A stretch of DNA of 64,000 bases from contig CP136065.1 in the NCBI GenBank assembly GCA_032622095.1, positions 113,439,195 through 113,503,194 on the forward strand, written 5' to 3'. A program made the position numbers and the translations under genes. How positions within the stretch are numbered: position 1 is the first letter of the stretch; every line of letters starts with the position of its first letter. Below the pieces are notes generated by a model. The model was not told where the DNA came from and did no database searches. It saw only the letters and a program-made list of their open reading frames with translations. Below, in pieces: positions 63,529 to 64,000 of the stretch. Source of the DNA: Siphonodentalium dalli (Eukaryota > Mollusca > Scaphopoda > Gadilida > Siphonodentaliidae).

Positions 63529-63789
63529 TTAACCCTTCCATGACAGGAGCTTCCTGAAATTTTTATGTGTATCAATGCATTCTCTTATATACGCAAGTCT
63601 CCCATAGGGAGCCTCACATTTACAACATTACATTGGCCTAACAATATTTACCTTTGACCTTGTAAGCCATTGCATTCTCTTATATATGTGAGGCTCCCTA
63701 TGGGAGACTAGACTAGCATATATAAGAGAATGAACTGGCACATGGTCTTTAATGCTGCAGCAGCGTAACTCCTGTCGTGAAAGGGTTAA
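63529..63789. mobile_element. TTAA MITE (TTTCATGAC family), two hairpin cassettes
   Basis: TTAACCCTTCCATGACAGGA at the left; 'CTGTCGTGAAAGGGTTAA' at the right. The first cassette is degraded; the second is complete with a CTCCCTATGGGAG inner stem. Confidence 0.85.
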
Positions 63790-64000
63790 AAATATGGCTC
63801 TTTGACCATTGCATTATTTATAATTTTACCAACATTCCTGGACTTTACTGTATTTCTAGAAAATTATTTAGCAATAGGTTGCAGCTGATATGATGCTCAA
63901 TTTTATTCACAGTAATTTCCAGCATGTATTCTTTAATTCAGAATCATAAATAGGATTCAGTTTAAAGTGACAAGAAATTTTTAAGTCCAAATTGACTTCG
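63790..64000. other. Intron 15 start, no exon seen
   Basis: No AG-bounded open segment continuing exon 15 in phase 1 was recognised before the window end. Confidence 0.4.

Overview
This is eukaryotic, AT-rich, intron-rich animal DNA. It carries the 5' two thirds of one large, conserved, many-exon gene embedded in a dense field of mobile-element remnants. The repeat style (tandem units of about 150-170 bp ending in a 'GAGTTATGGCCC' box, C/G-run hairpins followed by CGTCCG-rich stretches, many foldback MITEs) suggests a mollusc, probably a bivalve. That is an inference from repeat style, not a proof. No prokaryotic, organellar, rRNA or convincing tRNA gene was seen.

Layout. Positions 1-21207 hold no gene I can support. 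They contain hAT-type elements with readable target-site duplications (7499-8627, 8880-9968, 10944-11324, probably 4452-7389), foldback elements, minisatellites, a LINE scrap and a five-unit tandem array (19263-20146). From 21224 to 63220 runs a VWA3A/VWA3B-like gene on the + strand: 15 coding exons whose splice phases join without a break into 838 codons. The protein has two related units, each a 'W-L-x4-L' motif region followed by a VWA fold. The metal-binding MIDAS motif is degenerate in the first unit and canonical in the second. The gene continues past the window end. A small antisense gene candidate of 80 codons (40574-40332) lies in intron 3.

The introns are full of transposons. There are at least three families of TTAA-flanked, piggyBac-like MITEs that share one internal hairpin cassette; a fourth TTAA family without it; five copies of a TA-flanked foldback MITE; a 3.4-kb TA-flanked element (24434-27820) inserted into another element and itself carrying a hAT insertion; an L1-like LINE ORF2 remnant (22381-23255); and a 4.4-kb DIRS-like element (55786-60184) in intron 13. 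The DIRS-like element has inverted terminal repeats that read as identical over 176 bp and an intact internal complementary region that matches both outer ends.

The most unusual items are this DIRS-like element, which has perfect termini but no recognisable reverse transcriptase or recombinase; the hairpin cassette shared among different TTAA families, with compensated stem changes; and several unrelated arrays that share a 'hairpin + CGTCCG + tandem unit' plan. All comparisons were made by eye.
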